A DNA stretch of 64,000 nt from Sambucus nigra (Eukaryota > Streptophyta > Magnoliopsida > Dipsacales > Adoxaceae), in contig OX422221.1 of assembly GCA_949130495.1 (NCBI GenBank), forward strand, positions 155,365,241-155,429,240, in the 5' to 3' direction. Below, in pieces: positions 34,070 through 47,179 of the stretch. The notes under the pieces are model-generated. The model ran no database searches, was not told the origin of the DNA, and saw only the letters and a program-made list of their open reading frames with translations. The position numbers were made by a program, and so were the translations under genes. Positions within the stretch are counted from its first letter, which is position 1; the number at the start of each line of letters is the position of its first letter.

Positions 34070-35294
34070 CCAATGATGAATTTGGTTATTGTCCTAGTGG
34101 ATATCACTTTGGGTATCATATTGCACCTCCACATAATTTTGTGTAATCCAAAAATTATCCATAAGATCTTAAAACATAGGGCTTCCTTCATGGCATACGT
34201 TGCTTCCATATACTCTGCCTCCATTGTAAATAAAGAAATTATTTCCTACAATATGGACCTCCATCTCACTAGAGCACTAACAAATGTAAAAACATATCCT
34301 TTAGTTAACCATCGCTTATCCAAATCACCTAAATAGCCTGAATTCACATACCCACGTTCGTGTTGACTCTCCACCCATTGGTACATAATTCATACATCAA
34401 GTGAACCAGGTATATAATTAACAAATACAATTCACCACATTCCAATTCTCATTGCGTTAGTTTTCCATGTATCTACTCACAATGCTCACAATGGAATACA
34501 TCAATCTATCCACCTCACTCACATACGAAACTTGTCACATATTCCACCTCATCCTCGGTGTATGGTGACATCGTAGATGAAAGTTTAAATTGGGCATTCA
34601 AGTGAGTATTTACAGGATCTACATCCTACTAAATTGTGACACAATATATTCTAGGTACTGCCTTTGTGTGAGGCTCAATCTTCCCTTATTTCTCTCTACT
34701 AATCTCCATGCAGAGAATCTTATTGGTTTTACTAAAATCTCTCATCTCAAACACTTGGCTCAATCGATAATTCCTTTTATTAATTTCCACGATGCTTAAT
34801 GAAATAATTAACATGCCATCAACATAAAAGAGTAAATATATTAAAGTACCTTCCTTGAGCAGTTTGAAATAGATAAAAAGATAAAAATCACTCCGTATGA
34901 ATTTTTAGCCTTCCATAAATGTGTCAAATCACTTATACCGCTATCGAGTCCATTTCTTCAATCCGTATAAGGACTTCCAAAATTTGCACACATGATATTC
35001 CTTTCCAACAACTTCAAATCACTTTAGTTGAGAAATATAAATCTCCTCCTCTATATCTCCTTGAAAAAATGTCATTTTGATGTCGAGTTGTTCAAGTGCT
35101 AAATTAAAATGCTCCACCATATCCAATAGCAACCAAATGGAACTATGTTTCACCAATGAAGTGAAAAGTTTATTTTAATATACATTTTCCCTTTGTTTAA
35201 ACCCATTTATTATCACCCACTTGCACCCAATAGACTTCTCACCCTTAGGTAACTATACAATATCCCAAGTTTAGTTCGAGCGAATAAGATAAAT
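34070..35294 (-). pseudogene. Copia pol remnant: RT and RNase H half
   Basis: The minus strand begins at the 35294 junction with 'LPKGEKSIGCKWVI', then 'LEQLDIKMTFFQGDIEEEIY', 'FWKSLYGLK', 'LIYLLFYVDGMLII' near 34840, 'FEMRDFSKTNKIL' and 'FKLSSTMSPYTEDEVEYVT'. The RNase H follows at 34340-34080: 'GDLDKRWLTKGYVFTFVSA' and 'MEAEYMEATYAMKEAL'. This is a Ty1/copia pol of the Tork (Tnt1-like) kind. The active site YVDD is YVDG. Stops and shifts are numerous. The upstream part of the same pol lies at 45831-46400, separated by the 10.5-kb LTR element. Confidence 0.85.
35290..35294. repeat. Target site duplication TAAAT (left)
   Basis: TAAAT immediately before TGTAATACCCC; the same five bases follow the other end at 45826-45830. 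Confidence 0.9.
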
Positions 35295-38200
35295 TGTAAT
35301 ACCCCGTATTTTTATGGTTTTTAAATTTAGGGATTAATTAAATTTAATTGAGATAAATTAATTTAATTTTAATCCAGAATGTTGTTTTAAATATTAACTA
35401 GCATGAACAGAGTTAGTAGTTATTGAAATTTGTTGAATGTTACTGGAAGAGTATAGTAATATTTGAGATTTATTTAATAAAAATTGTCACGTGTGAATAA
35501 AATGACAATTATGGAAATTTAGGTCAGGATGCGCCAAGGTCGTGTCGGGACTAAATTATTATTATATAAAGTGAATAAATTATAAGTTGCTCGTATGGTC
35601 ATTTTGAGTGTGTCAAAGTGTCCGAAAGGGTCGAGATAGTACGAAAGTGTACCCGGGGGTTTAGTTTGGGTCTCGGGGCATTTTTAGGCTTAATTAGTAC
35701 CCCGGGAGAGCATTTTGGAAATTTCGTAATTATGGGTAATTAAACCCATGAATTTGCAAGTGTTATATCAGATGTTAAGTGTTATCTTCTAGGGTTAACA
35801 CAACCTAAAACTAGTGACGTCCATTGGAGAGGAAGGGGAGGAGCTTTCCAAGGTGTTCTAGGCGAAGAACTCCTCCTGTTGCACCGCCATCACCGCCAAA
35901 TCGTAGATCGCGTGAAGGGGGTCACAACCATACCTTTTTCTTCCACAAATCATAGACTAAATTTCCAGGCAAGTATCTATCTTGCTATTATCAAGTTAAC
36001 GCATCCTTTTATATTAGTTTAAGGTTGATTAGAATTAGTGTTCTTGAAGAAAAACGTTAATTGGAGACAAAAATTGAATGTTGTAGAGATAGAGATCATA
36101 TTTATGGAAATCCATTTCACATGTAGAGGTTGAACCAAGAATTTTCATGGTATTAGGGATAGAAAATATGGAAAAATAATGTAAGAAACTAAGATAAATA
36201 AAATATTAGGGTTCATGAGAATTATATAGAGTTTGGCCCTTTTAACCCATGATTCTTGATGAAAACTCACATGCCTTACGTAGATTAATACTCATTTTAG
36301 TTTATTATGTTTGTGGTATCAATTTCTGGGTGTCTGGGAGTTAAAAGTTTGGAATTTGATGAGTTTGGATGTTAGAACCCGTAACTGGTATTCTGCAGAT
36401 TTCGCCATACCTATTTGATCGAATGATCGAGCCCAGAGCATCGATCGATCGACGGTTCGATCGATCGACCCCTCCTGGAAAACTGCATTTTTGCTCGTGT
36501 CAGCTTAATCTAATTTTATGCGTAGTAAACCTTGATTGGGGTTGCTAGAACATAATGGAACATAAATAGGACCAGTAGGGTCAAGATAAATCCCGTTAAG
36601 TGGGACTTTAAGGTGAAGGGATATAAAGGGTAAATGGGGAGATATTTACACTTAGAAAATCATACATGCATTGATTTAATAATCGAAATGTCTAGGAAGT
36701 TGGAGTAGAAGGTAAGTGAGGGCCTACTGAAATTGTACTTAATTAAATATAATTCTTCGAGAGACGAGAGGTGAACTTAGAGAATTTAGAATAACTTAAT
36801 TACGAGAATAGAAGGAATGAGTCCGCTATACGAGATAATTGAGTAAAATGTGTAATAACGGATAATTATAATTATGGGTCGTGAGCGCACCTAATTTAAT
36901 AATGTGGATGTGAATACATATATTATATATCATAGTGTGATTGTGCATATATTATTTCTGTGTAAAAATCATACCCGACTACTTGCTATCACAGGGGTTT
37001 CCGCGCTGGGACAGTCTTATCCCGATGGGAACTTTATGGGGGATATTGACTTGTACCCGAGAGCATAAGATTCCTAGGTACAGTCTATCTGATTGATAGT
37101 TCATACGGTACTAAGAGACGCGTGGGTATGTTCTGACCTCTTAGGTCCTGGAACTATGCTTCGCCTCCATTTGTATGTGTTTGTGTTAATACAGTTCGAG
37201 AGTGATTCCGAACTAGCATTTCCCTTAGTATGTGTGATACAGGGACTTGATAGCAGAGTATGCCAGCACCAGAGTTTTTATGTGGGGTGTCGTTAGTATA
37301 TATAAAATTTATGAGTGATTGGTATATATATACTTATATATGGAAGCCTAGCACCATAGATTTTATGTGGGGTGTTGTTTGTATATATATTATAAGAGTA
37401 ATTAATATATATATACGTGTATCTATATGAGAACTTTCTACTGAGTTAAATAGTAGTTAAGTAAAGTATGAAATTTATCAACTTCACTATAAGTATTCGG
37501 AAACGTTATAACAGTACGGAATTATTCTAAATAACGTAAGAAATCTTGAAGAGATAGATTTTTCTAAAGTGAATATCATAACCTTAATTTCACGTGCTAA
37601 ATCTTATGGAGAATAAGTTATAGAGGTATATGGGATTCATTAGTACGTTAGACGTGCACACTAGATGAGAGGTGAGAATTCTCAAGAGAGTGTCGCATAC
37701 TAATATGACTATTGCATTAGCTGGTAAGCATTTTAAATACTTGCTAAACTATTTTTAAAATTGTTTTACATGCGGGCTCTGACCCGTTTGCTATTACCTC
37801 TGCTCTCTTGTGTATATATATATATGTATTACAGGTGCCCAGCCACAGGGGCGTCATGCTTACGATTCTTTGGATGTAACGCGTTGTAGGTTTTGTGGGA
37901 GTTGCAGGCCATTGCTTAGACGACCTCATTGTTGACTCTTCTCCTAGTTTAGTTTTATCCAGTGGGGGCATGTGTTGCCCTTTTTCCATTATTGAGTTGG
38001 TATTGTGAGAGATTGTATTTCTTTTACTTTCAGCATCTTTATTTCGGGATTTATTACTGTCAGGATGTTTTCCTTAAATGCTTTAAAGTTGGGACTTGTT
38101 ATTTATGGTTAAACTCTTGAATGTTAATTTTTATTCTACTTAACATGTGACTCTTTAAATATTAATGGTTAAAGGTTTTATAATTGGATTTAATAAAATG

Positions 38201-38365
38201 GAAATAAGGTTTTGAATGGTTTTGACACTTAGCTTAATTATTTAGGGTGTTTAATTGGAAAAGTTATTTTTGCGACAGTGATGCTAAGAATGAACCAACT
38301 GTTCACGTTGATTTTAATTTAATAAAGGAATGTTCGCCTAGTATTTAATTAGGCGGGGTGTCACA
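35295..38365 (+). repeat. 5' LTR, 3071 bp
   Basis: Starts TGTAATACCCCG and ends GGTGTCACA. It contains a cluster of CGATCGATCGA motifs at 36417-36470 and a short TA run at 37813-37827. Compared by eye with the 3' LTR over the first 480 bases there are roughly 38 differences, about 92% identity. Confidence 0.92.
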
Positions 38366-38384
38366 GGTGGCATAGGAGCATCAG
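38366..38384 (+). other. Primer binding site, degenerate
   Basis: GGTGGCATAGGAGCATCAG follows the LTR directly. It resembles TGGTATCAGAGC, complementary to the 3' end of initiator tRNA-Met, with a few changes. Confidence 0.65.
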
Positions 38385-41300
38385 GTTCTAGTGTCCTTTA
38401 GGATTTGTGCGTTTTATTATGCTTTCAGCGTTGCTTTGTTTGATATAGATCCCTATGTTTAGGATTGTCGATTTCTTTGATGAGATTCCGTTATCCTGCT
38501 ATAACAGATGTACCTTAGTGAATTCTAATTTCGTTCGGATGTGTGAGTGTGTCGAGCGATGACGGATGTCAGAAGAGGACCGGTAAGCGGACATCAGGAG
38601 TCAAGGCTCAGTTGAGGTGGTAAAATATATTCGAGGATGATGATCGTAGTCGAGGTCACCTCCATTAGGGAATGGGAAGCCAAGACTAGGAAGGTGACTA
38701 AGGCGCAACCATGATTTCCAAATGCTGCTATAGTCAAATAAGGTGCGAGAGTAAACCCACCCAACGTATTACAAAACGTGTGGAGAACTGTCAGTGGGAA
38801 ATTCTAGAAAACGCGAGAATTGTGTGTGTTTGTCAAAAGAGGTAAAGTATCCAAAGGTTTAGATATAGGAGGGAGTGTGGCTAACTGAAAGTGAAAATTT
38901 GGAGAATTTTTTTTCTTGGTTGTTGGCAAGAAGTTATAATGATGGGAGTCAGCCACCAATTTAGAGGTGGAATGCTATGTCTATAGGAGAACCTTAGGTG
39001 CAGTGTTGACCGTATGTTCCTTCCTCAGCTGTTCAGGATTTGAAGCGAACGTTGTCCCGAACTCATCGCGGGAGGGCGTGACAGGGGTCCATTTATAAAT
39101 ATGAATCCTAACTGTTAGCTAATTTTGTATCGAAAGATGTAGATACAAGTGGAGGAATCGACTCCAAGTGGGAGACCGACTCGTAATAATAATTGATAAC
39201 ACTCAAAGATGAAATTATGATGGACGGTCGATTCAGAGGTTGACAATGTCTTATTTTGTCAATATAGATGATAACGCTTCTTTGCGTGGGAAGCTAAAAA
39301 GAACCAAAGAATTTAGTCGAGAACAAGACTGAATACAACGGTGGTGGTATAGCACCACAAAGGGGTATGGATACACATCAGGGGACCCATTTAAATGATT
39401 CGGATAGTTGAATTATCACCAAGTGATGGTAAATTCAGTAAGGACTATTATAAACAGTGATATGTTCTTTAGAGGCTAAAAGGCTAAGGTAATAACCGGG
39501 GAAGTCAACAGGAATCGAGTCTACTAAAGTCCGAGATAAGGACAATCCTAACTTGGTTAGTAGAACAGGTGATAAGTGAATTATGTGTTGAGGTATTTTG
39601 TGCGGAGTGACATCGCATGCAATAATATGTTCCGAAGTGAGTAAAGGGACAAGAATACGCTGCCTAGTAAAAGACAACGATTAAAGTAGTTTTTTTTTGG
39701 TTTGAGTAGACGTGTTACGTCTGGAAACCATTTGTGCAGTCAAGACGATTGCCAAGGTGGAAGTATAAGTTGTATCCTCAGAGGATGAGGCATGTTTATG
39801 TGACACGAGCGAGTCTCTATATTTTGTTTATTGCTATATTAGCATGTGAGATGAGTTTAATGCATATAATTATAAACGTTATTATTATGCGGATATTTTT
39901 CCCTAGTGTAGCGGGAATTTTTTATAGTACTATCTGCGGAGGATGAATGAGTATATTAAAAGTGTTATGTACTTTACTGAAGTTACTCGTTGTAGTGATG
40001 CAGTACGCGAGTATGCTATTATCTTTGTTAAAACGTTATAGAAATGATTAGTACGATAGTGGGCATTTATTGCAAGGCTATCGGAGTGGTTGCATTAGTG
40101 CAATATGTTTTTGTTCTGTCGAGGCTTCACCTGCAATAAGGTCAGACTCGCACTTATATTGTCTATCCTAGAGACTTCGGAGGAGATAGTGGGCTCGATA
40201 TATTCGATGCCAATGTGTGTATAGACTTTGTCAGTATGATTCAGTATATATCGGGTTTACCATTGAGCAAAAAGATTTAATCCAGTATTATGTTTAGCAC
40301 TCAGGACTTAGTAATAGGAAGAGTGCATTGTTATATATATCCTCTAGAGATGTGGGAATTAAGAGTTATACCCTTATTATTAGGGAAAGGAATTCCGAGA
40401 ATTCCGATTGTATGTTTTCGAGGTTTATGGAATGCAGTTACCACCAAATAATACTGAACGATAGTGCAATTGGTAAAACGTTCTTTGTTGAGTGTAATTA
40501 CAGGAAGAAATGCAACTTTTCTGTCAAAAGACGGAATAAGGGGGTATATGCTATGGACGGAGGAGCTAATGAATTTCAATAATCGATAATGCTAGGTCGT
40601 AGTGTATCGGGGGGGTTCCTTATTTGGATTTCGCTTTGCGAGACATCCCACACATGAAACTTAGCGTAAGGTTGGAAATAGGGAGACGTTTGGTCACTAT
40701 TTAATGAGTTCGGTACCCAGTCAAAATGGGATCAAGTAATTATGTATGTAAGTTGGAAGTCGAATTTTGTTTTAAATCCACTGGAGCCGAATTTCGTGGT
40801 AAGAAGGCATTGAAAGTTATCCCCACGAGTTGAGGGATGGAACGATGATAAGGAGGATTTAAAATTTCAATTTCTAGGGTGATTGAGAGTACCCAGATGT
40901 CGTAAATGTGTTCAGAACACAAGGTGAATAAAGAGTTGGAATTATTTTTAGCATGGATTATCTGGAAAGAACTTTATTATACAAAAGAGATGACTAGTAA
41001 TTATTTTGATGAATAAAGCGTTAGTGATTTGTTTTGGTAGTTGTACCTATTTGGGGAAAATTGTTGTACTTATCTGAAGAAGTTTGAGATTTGTTGTTTC
41101 CCTTTTGTTGTCATGGAATTTGAATGCCCTATTCCTTATATCTTGTTGGATTTAGTTAGTTCTAAAGATGAGTAGCACGCCGCTCGCTCTTCCAGGACGG
41201 TCGGTGTGTTGCAAAAATGTGGACATCTTGGTTATCAGATAATCGAATCGTCCGAGTTGAGGGGACGCGGGAATGGAAGTGTGGAATATATGTTTGTGGG

Positions 41301-42682
41301 ACTAGCATAACGAAGTGGAAGTGATAGAGTGTATTAAATGTCACATGAGTGGAGATAACCCATACTTAAGTGTGCAATTTGAATAGCACACCCTAATTTG
41401 ATTGGAAGGCTGTGGGAAGCCATTTAAGAAGGGGTATTCCTTGAATAAAGTAGAATTTAATTATTATGAAGAACACTCAGAGCGGAGTTGTTATTAGTCA
41501 AGTGTGAGAGCGAACTTGCACATGACAAGAGTGATGATGATAGTATGGTATAAAAGACCCAGAAGTGCGCATCGTGGAGGAAAGAGCATGGGTCGGAAGT
41601 TTTGGCATACACCAAGGAAGGAAGGGGAGTATTACGTGTCACTTAATGTGGGACATTTCAAGGAAAAATATATGTTTAGCGGGACGTAGTGAGTAGTCTC
41701 TTCATGCACCACCCATAGGTAAGGTTCGGTTGGAAGAGGAGAATCAACCAGAGGATTTTGTCTTTATCGATAATTTCGGAAATTAGAAGAGGTCGGTGAA
41801 GTCGGTAAAGTTCTTGGATGGGTTGCCATCCTCAAAACACAATCCAGGGTTCATTCGAACATGTGATTTAAGTCGCCCGAGAAGGAAGTAATTGATATTC
41901 CTTTGGGGTAGTTTACAATATTAACTAGTATGCCCTAGACTTCCTTTGAAAGGAAGGATCACGCATGTACATGGTACGACACAGTATTAATTTCTGAATC
42001 GGGATGAGATTTGTGAATCCCACCTTTGATATGGGATTTTAGGAACTAGCGAAGAGAAGGTTTCGTTTCGAGTAGGATGTATCACCCTTAGCCAGGGAAT
42101 AGGCGCAAGTGATTAAATATTAGTGGAGCCACGTGAAGGAAGTTTTGGAATCTTGGTACGATGATTTCAACAATTCTCTATAGAAGCACTCGCACCTATT
42201 TGTCGCGTACGAGGTGCTTATTAAGGTTTTGGTATGAAAGAACCTGGACTATTCTCCTTCCATATGTTTAGAGGTGAGTGGATAATTAAAATTTTGGATC
42301 GATCGAGAATAATCCGATGACTATGGTGGAATTCCACGACTGTTTTAGGCGAATAATAGTGGTTAAATGTTCGTATGATTTTTCTCAGAATGGGAGTCTT
42401 GTATATAAATAAATCCGAGTAGTTGTCATGTAGTGAGGTGCGGCCTCCCAATGATAGTGAGATAATGGTAATCTATAATAGGCGTGATCTATGCGAATGT
42501 TGTCAGTTGGGAGCACCATGTGAAATATCTCCAATGAGAATGTTAATCAAGCTTGCTGTGAGGCAGGGGCTATAGTGCTTAAACGCCTTACTATGTAGAT
42601 ATTTTACGTACTAAAAGGATACCCAGAATTGTCCTACCAGGTAAGTCTTATTTTCTGAATCTCGGGACGAAATTCCGTTATT
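38385..42682 (+). other. Interior of LTR element, no coding content seen
   Basis: I scanned all frames for retroelement motifs and found none. The longest open stretches are 84 codons (40328-40582, plus) and 82 codons (40331-40579, minus), overlapping each other. Composition is AT-rich but with more GC than surrounding intergenic DNA. Confidence 0.7.
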
Positions 42683-42694
42683 AGGGGGGAAGTA
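42683..42694 (+). other. Polypurine tract
   Basis: AGGGGGGAAGTA lies directly before the 3' LTR, preceded by CGGGACGAAATTCC, the usual context in plant gypsy elements. It would prime plus-strand synthesis. Confidence 0.8.
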
Positions 42695-45228
42695 TGTAAT
42701 ACCCCGTATTTTTATGGCTTTTAAATTTAGGGATTAATTAAATTTAATTGAGATAAATTAATTTAATTTTAATTCGAAATGCTGTTTTAAATATTTACTA
42801 GCATGACGAGAGTTAGTAATTATTGATATTTGTTGAATGTTACTGGAAGAGTATAGTAATATATGAGATTTATTTTATAAAAATTATCACGTGTGAGTAA
42901 AATGGCAATTATGGAAATTTAGGTCGGGATGCGCCTGTGTCGTGTCGGGACTAAATTATTATTATATAAAGTGAATAAATTATAAGTTGATCGTATGGTC
43001 GTTTTGAGTGCGTCAAAGTGTCCGTAAGGGTAGAGATAGTCAGAAAAGTGTACCCGGGGGTTTAGTTTGGGTCTCGGGGTATTTTTACGCTTAATTAGTA
43101 CCGCGGGAGGGCGTTTTGGACATTTCGTAATTATGGGTAATTAAACAAACGAATTTGCAAGGGTTATATCATATGTTAAGTGTTATCTTCTGGGGTTAAC
43201 ACAACCTAAAACTAATGACGACCATTGGAGAGGAGGGGGAGGAGCTTTCCAAGGAGTTCTAGGCCAAGAACTCCTTTGGTTGCACCGCCGTCACCGCCAA
43301 CTCGTAGATCGCGTGAAGAGGATCACAACCACACATTTTTCTTCCACAAATCAGAGACAAAATTTCCAGGCAAGTATCAATCTTGCTATTATCAAGTTAA
43401 TGCATCCATTTATATTAGTTTAAGGTTGATTAGAATTAGTGTTCTTAAAGAAAAATGTTAATTGGAGACAAAAATTACATGTTGTAGAGATAGAGATCAT
43501 ATTTCTGGAAATCAATTTCACATGTAGAGGTTGAACCACGAATTTCCGTGGTATTAGTGATAGAAAATCTAGAAAAATAATGAAAGAAACTAAGATAAAG
43601 AAAATATTAGGGTTTATGAGAATTATATAGAGTTTGGCCCTTTTAACCTATGATTCTTGATGAAAACTCGCATGCCTTACGTAGATTAATACTCATTTGG
43701 GTTTATTATGTTTGTGGTATCAATTTCTGGGAGTTTGGGAGTTAAAAGTTTGGAATTTGATGAGTTTGGATGATGGAACCCGTAACCGGTATTTTGCAGA
43801 TTTTGCCATACCTGTCTGATCGATCGATCGAGCCCAGAGCATCGATCGATCGACGGTTCGATCGATCGACCCCTTTCTATCGATCGATCGACCCCTCCTG
43901 GAAAACTGCATTTTTGCTCGTGTTAGCTTAATCCGATTTTATGCGTAGTAAACCTTGATTGGGGTTGCTAGAACATAATGGAACATGAAAAGGACCAGTA
44001 GGGTCAAGATAAACCTCGTTAAGTGAACTTTAAGGTGAAGGGATATAAAGGGTAAACGGGGAGATATTTATACTTATAAAATCATACATGCGTTGATTTA
44101 ATAATTGAAATGTCTAGGAAGTTGGAGTAGAAGGTAAGTGAGGGCCTACTGAAATTGTACTTGATTAAGAACAATACTTCGAGAGACGAGAAGTGAATTT
44201 AGAGAATTTAGAATAACTTAATTACGAGAATAAATGGAATGAGTCCTCTATACGAGATAATTGAGTAAAATGTGTAATAACGGATAATTATATTTATGGG
44301 TCATGAGCGCACCTAATTTAATAATGTGGATGTGAATACATATATTATATATGACAGTGTGATTGCGCATATGTTATTTATGTGTAAAAATCGTCCCCGG
44401 CTACTTGCTATCACGGGGGTTTCTGCGCTGGGACAGTCTTATCTCGATGGGACCATTATGGGGGATATTGACTTATACCCGAGAGCATAAAATTCCTAGG
44501 TACCGGCCATCAGATTGATAGTTCAGAAGGTACTAATAGACGCGTGGGTATGTGCTGACCTCTTTGGGCCTGGAACTATGCTTCGCCTCCATTTGTATGT
44601 GTTTGTGTTAATGCAGTTCGAGAGTGATTCCGAACTAGCATTTCCCTTAGTATGTGTGATACAGGGACTTGATAGAAGAGTATTCCAGCACCATAGTTTT
44701 TATGTGGGGTGCCGTTAGTATATATATAATTTATGAGTGATTGGTATATATATACTTATATATGGAAGCCTAGCACCATAGATTTTATGTGGGGTGTTGT
44801 TTGTATATATATTATACGAGTAATTAATATTTATACGTGTATCTATATGAGAACTTTCAACTGAGTAAAATAGTAGTTAAGTAAAGTATGAAATTTATCA
44901 ACTTCACTATAAGTATTCGAAAACGTTATAACAGTACGAAATTATTCTAAATAATGTGAGAAATCTTGAAGAGATAGATTTTTCTAAAGTGAATATCATA
45001 ACCTTAATTTCCCGTGCTAAGTCTTATGGAGAATAATTTACAGTGGTGTATGAGATTCATTAGTACGTTAGACGTGCACACTAGATGAGAGGTGAGAATT
45101 CTCAAGGGAGTGTCGCATAGTAATATGACTGTTGCATTAGCCGGTAAGTATTTTAAATACTTGTTAAACTATTTTAAAAACTGTTTTACATTCGGGCTCT
45201 GACCTATTTGCTATTACCTCTGCTCTTT

Positions 45229-45289
<61 letters not shown>

Positions 45290-45825
45290 TACAGGTGCCC
45301 AGCCACAGGGGCATCATGCTTAGGATTCTTTGGATGGAACGCGCTGTAGGTCTTGTGGGAGTTGCAGGCCATTGATTAGACGACCTCATTGTTGACTGTT
45401 CTCCTAGTTAAGTTTTATCCAGTGGGGGCATGTGTCACCCTTTTTCCATTATTTAGTTGGTATTGTGAGAGATTGTATGTCTTTTACTTTCAGCATCTTT
45501 ATTTCGGGATTTATTACTGTCAGGATGTTTTCCTTTAATGCTTTAAAGTTGGGACTTGTTATTTATGGTTAAACTCTTGAATGTTTATTTTTATTCTACT
45601 TAATGTGTGACTCTTAAAATATTAATGGTTAAAGGTTTTATAATTGGATTTAATAAAATGGAAATAAGGTTTTGAATGGTTTTGACACTTAGCTTAATTA
45701 TTTAGGGTGTTTAATTGGAAAAGTTATTTTTGCGACAGTGATGCTAAGAATGAACCAACTGTTCACCTTGATTTTAATTTAATAAAGGAGTGATCGCCCG
45801 ATATTTAATTAGGCGGGGTGTCACA
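42695..45825 (+). repeat. 3' LTR, 3131 bp
   Basis: Same ends as the 5' LTR but about 60 bases longer. Two changes explain that: an extra block of about 22 bases in the CGATCGATCGA cluster (43817-43893) and an expanded TA run at 45235-45286. Confidence 0.92.
45235..45286. repeat. (TA)n microsatellite in 3' LTR
   Basis: About 25 TA units, where the 5' LTR has about 7. Confidence 0.95.
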
Positions 45826-45830
45826 TAAAT
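45826..45830. repeat. Target site duplication TAAAT (right)
   Basis: Matches 35290-35294. Removing one copy and the element rejoins the copia reading 'WKVDMDEDI' with 'TWDIV'. Confidence 0.9.
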
Positions 45831-46400
45831 ATCTTCATCCATGTCTACCTTCCACTCATTAGAATGAGTATCAATCATTTCTTTAAGATAAGTAGTCGAC
45901 TCACCACCATAAACCAATAATGCATAAGGAACTGTGTCATTATCAAAGCATTATATTTTAGTAGGTTTTTGAACCCTAGGCTATATTCTGCTAGCCAAAG
46001 ATTATTGTTCTTTACATTGTTAACTAGGTCCCTTTTTCATAACCTCCACCTTCTCACTTGAAGAGTTAATTTTAGTAGTCATCTCCACTTGAACTATTTT
46101 AGTCTCATTCTCCACCAAAGAATCATATTTGTTTACCTTTGGAATCTTGAGCATAAACACCTCATCAAAAATCACACCCTATTCAACACCATCATCTTGT
46201 CTTTCGTGCGCCGTAACTTTTATACTTTGAACCCATGAAAATTTCTTTTCATGTCTGAGGTCAATTCTACCCTCACTCACATGAAACTAGGTTGGCTCCC
46301 CAAAAACCTTTAATAACCCCACATTTTCCACATACTAGTTGGCCATTCTAATATTCCAAATAGAGGGAACGTTAAACAATCGATATCATTCTCAACATCA
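45831..46400 (-). pseudogene. Copia pol remnant: upstream half (after integrase)
   Basis: The minus strand reads 'GVIFDEVFMLKIP' (about 46160), 'DNDTVPYALLVYGGEST' and 'TYLKEMIDTHSNEWKVDMDE' just before the junction at 45830, matching the region between integrase and RT in Tnt1-like copia pols. It joins directly to 34070-35294 once the LTR element is removed. Similarity fades beyond about 46400, so the integrase core and gag are missing or too decayed. Confidence 0.8.
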
Positions 46401-47179
46401 ACATATAATTAAAAAGGCTTGAAGTGAATTTAAATCCATACACAACATGTGATAAACTAAACGTTAAATAAAATTGGAATAAATAATGTCTCAAGGATCT
46501 AACATGATAATTGGAATAATCTCACCTCCCGAGTAAACTAACTAAAATGAAATACTCGTGCCACAATTAATAAAAACTATGAAATAAAAGACAAAACTGA
46601 AATTGCAATGAGTGGCAACCTATGCAAGTAATCAACTAAACTAAAATGGGAATGGAAGTGGAGCTTCATGTCTGAATCTCCTCAACCTTGTGGACCTTGT
46701 CTATGAATGTTTGGAAAGTAGTTTTATACGATTTGGGTTAGCACCCAAAGTTTGCAAGAAATATCTTCAATCTCAATAGTAATAATCATGTGACTCTTTA
46801 TAGTAAACATATGATCACATCGTTAATCACATGAAATAAATGCGTGACCCCAAACCTAAGTGAAATACTACGAACATGTCCCAACCCATGTCATAAAATA
46901 TACTAAAAGCAAAAAGTATCTATGTCTAAACTAATAGGAACATAAATTATAATCAAATGCATTAGGTATGTAACTAACTACACGTGCGGGAATACAACCC
47001 AACTACCAACCTGCACAATGTCACCCACAAGTATGACATACACAGTATAATAATAATAACAAATCAATGTGACATATGGTTCAGTTCTTGGACTAATATA
47101 TCTCTTTTATAATTCTCAATTGTATCACATGAAGGAAACTCTCTTTGGGGACCATCTCACTCAATTCATCATTTGATCG
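46401..47179. other. No gene recognised
   Basis: AT-rich DNA between the copia pol and the second Tat/Ogre-like gag. No motif or paired ends seen. Confidence 0.4.

Larger units (their letters stand above)
35295..45825 (+). mobile_element. Complete 10.5-kb LTR element, non-coding interior
   Basis: Two LTRs (35295-38365 and 42695-45825) start TGTAATACCCCGTATTTT and end GGCGGGGTGTCACA. The element is bounded by the TAAAT duplication. A degenerate initiator-Met-type primer site follows the first LTR and a polypurine tract precedes the second, giving plus orientation. The LTR termini and layout are those of Ty3/gypsy elements of the Tekay/Retand kind. The interior of 4.33 kb has no frame longer than 84 codons and no gag, RT, RNase H or integrase wording I can recognise. 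Long LTRs with a non-coding interior define LARD-type non-autonomous elements, which rely on proteins from an autonomous relative. Confidence 0.9.

Noticed and set aside
37093..37296. A 67-codon frame present in both LTRs (also 44515-44718)
   Set aside because: Conserved only because the LTRs are copies. About ten of 67 residues differ, as expected without selection for protein, and no family is recognised.
40328..40582. 84-codon frame inside the LTR element as a possible element gene
   Set aside because: No similarity to gag or pol, overlapped by an equal frame on the other strand, so chance is likelier.
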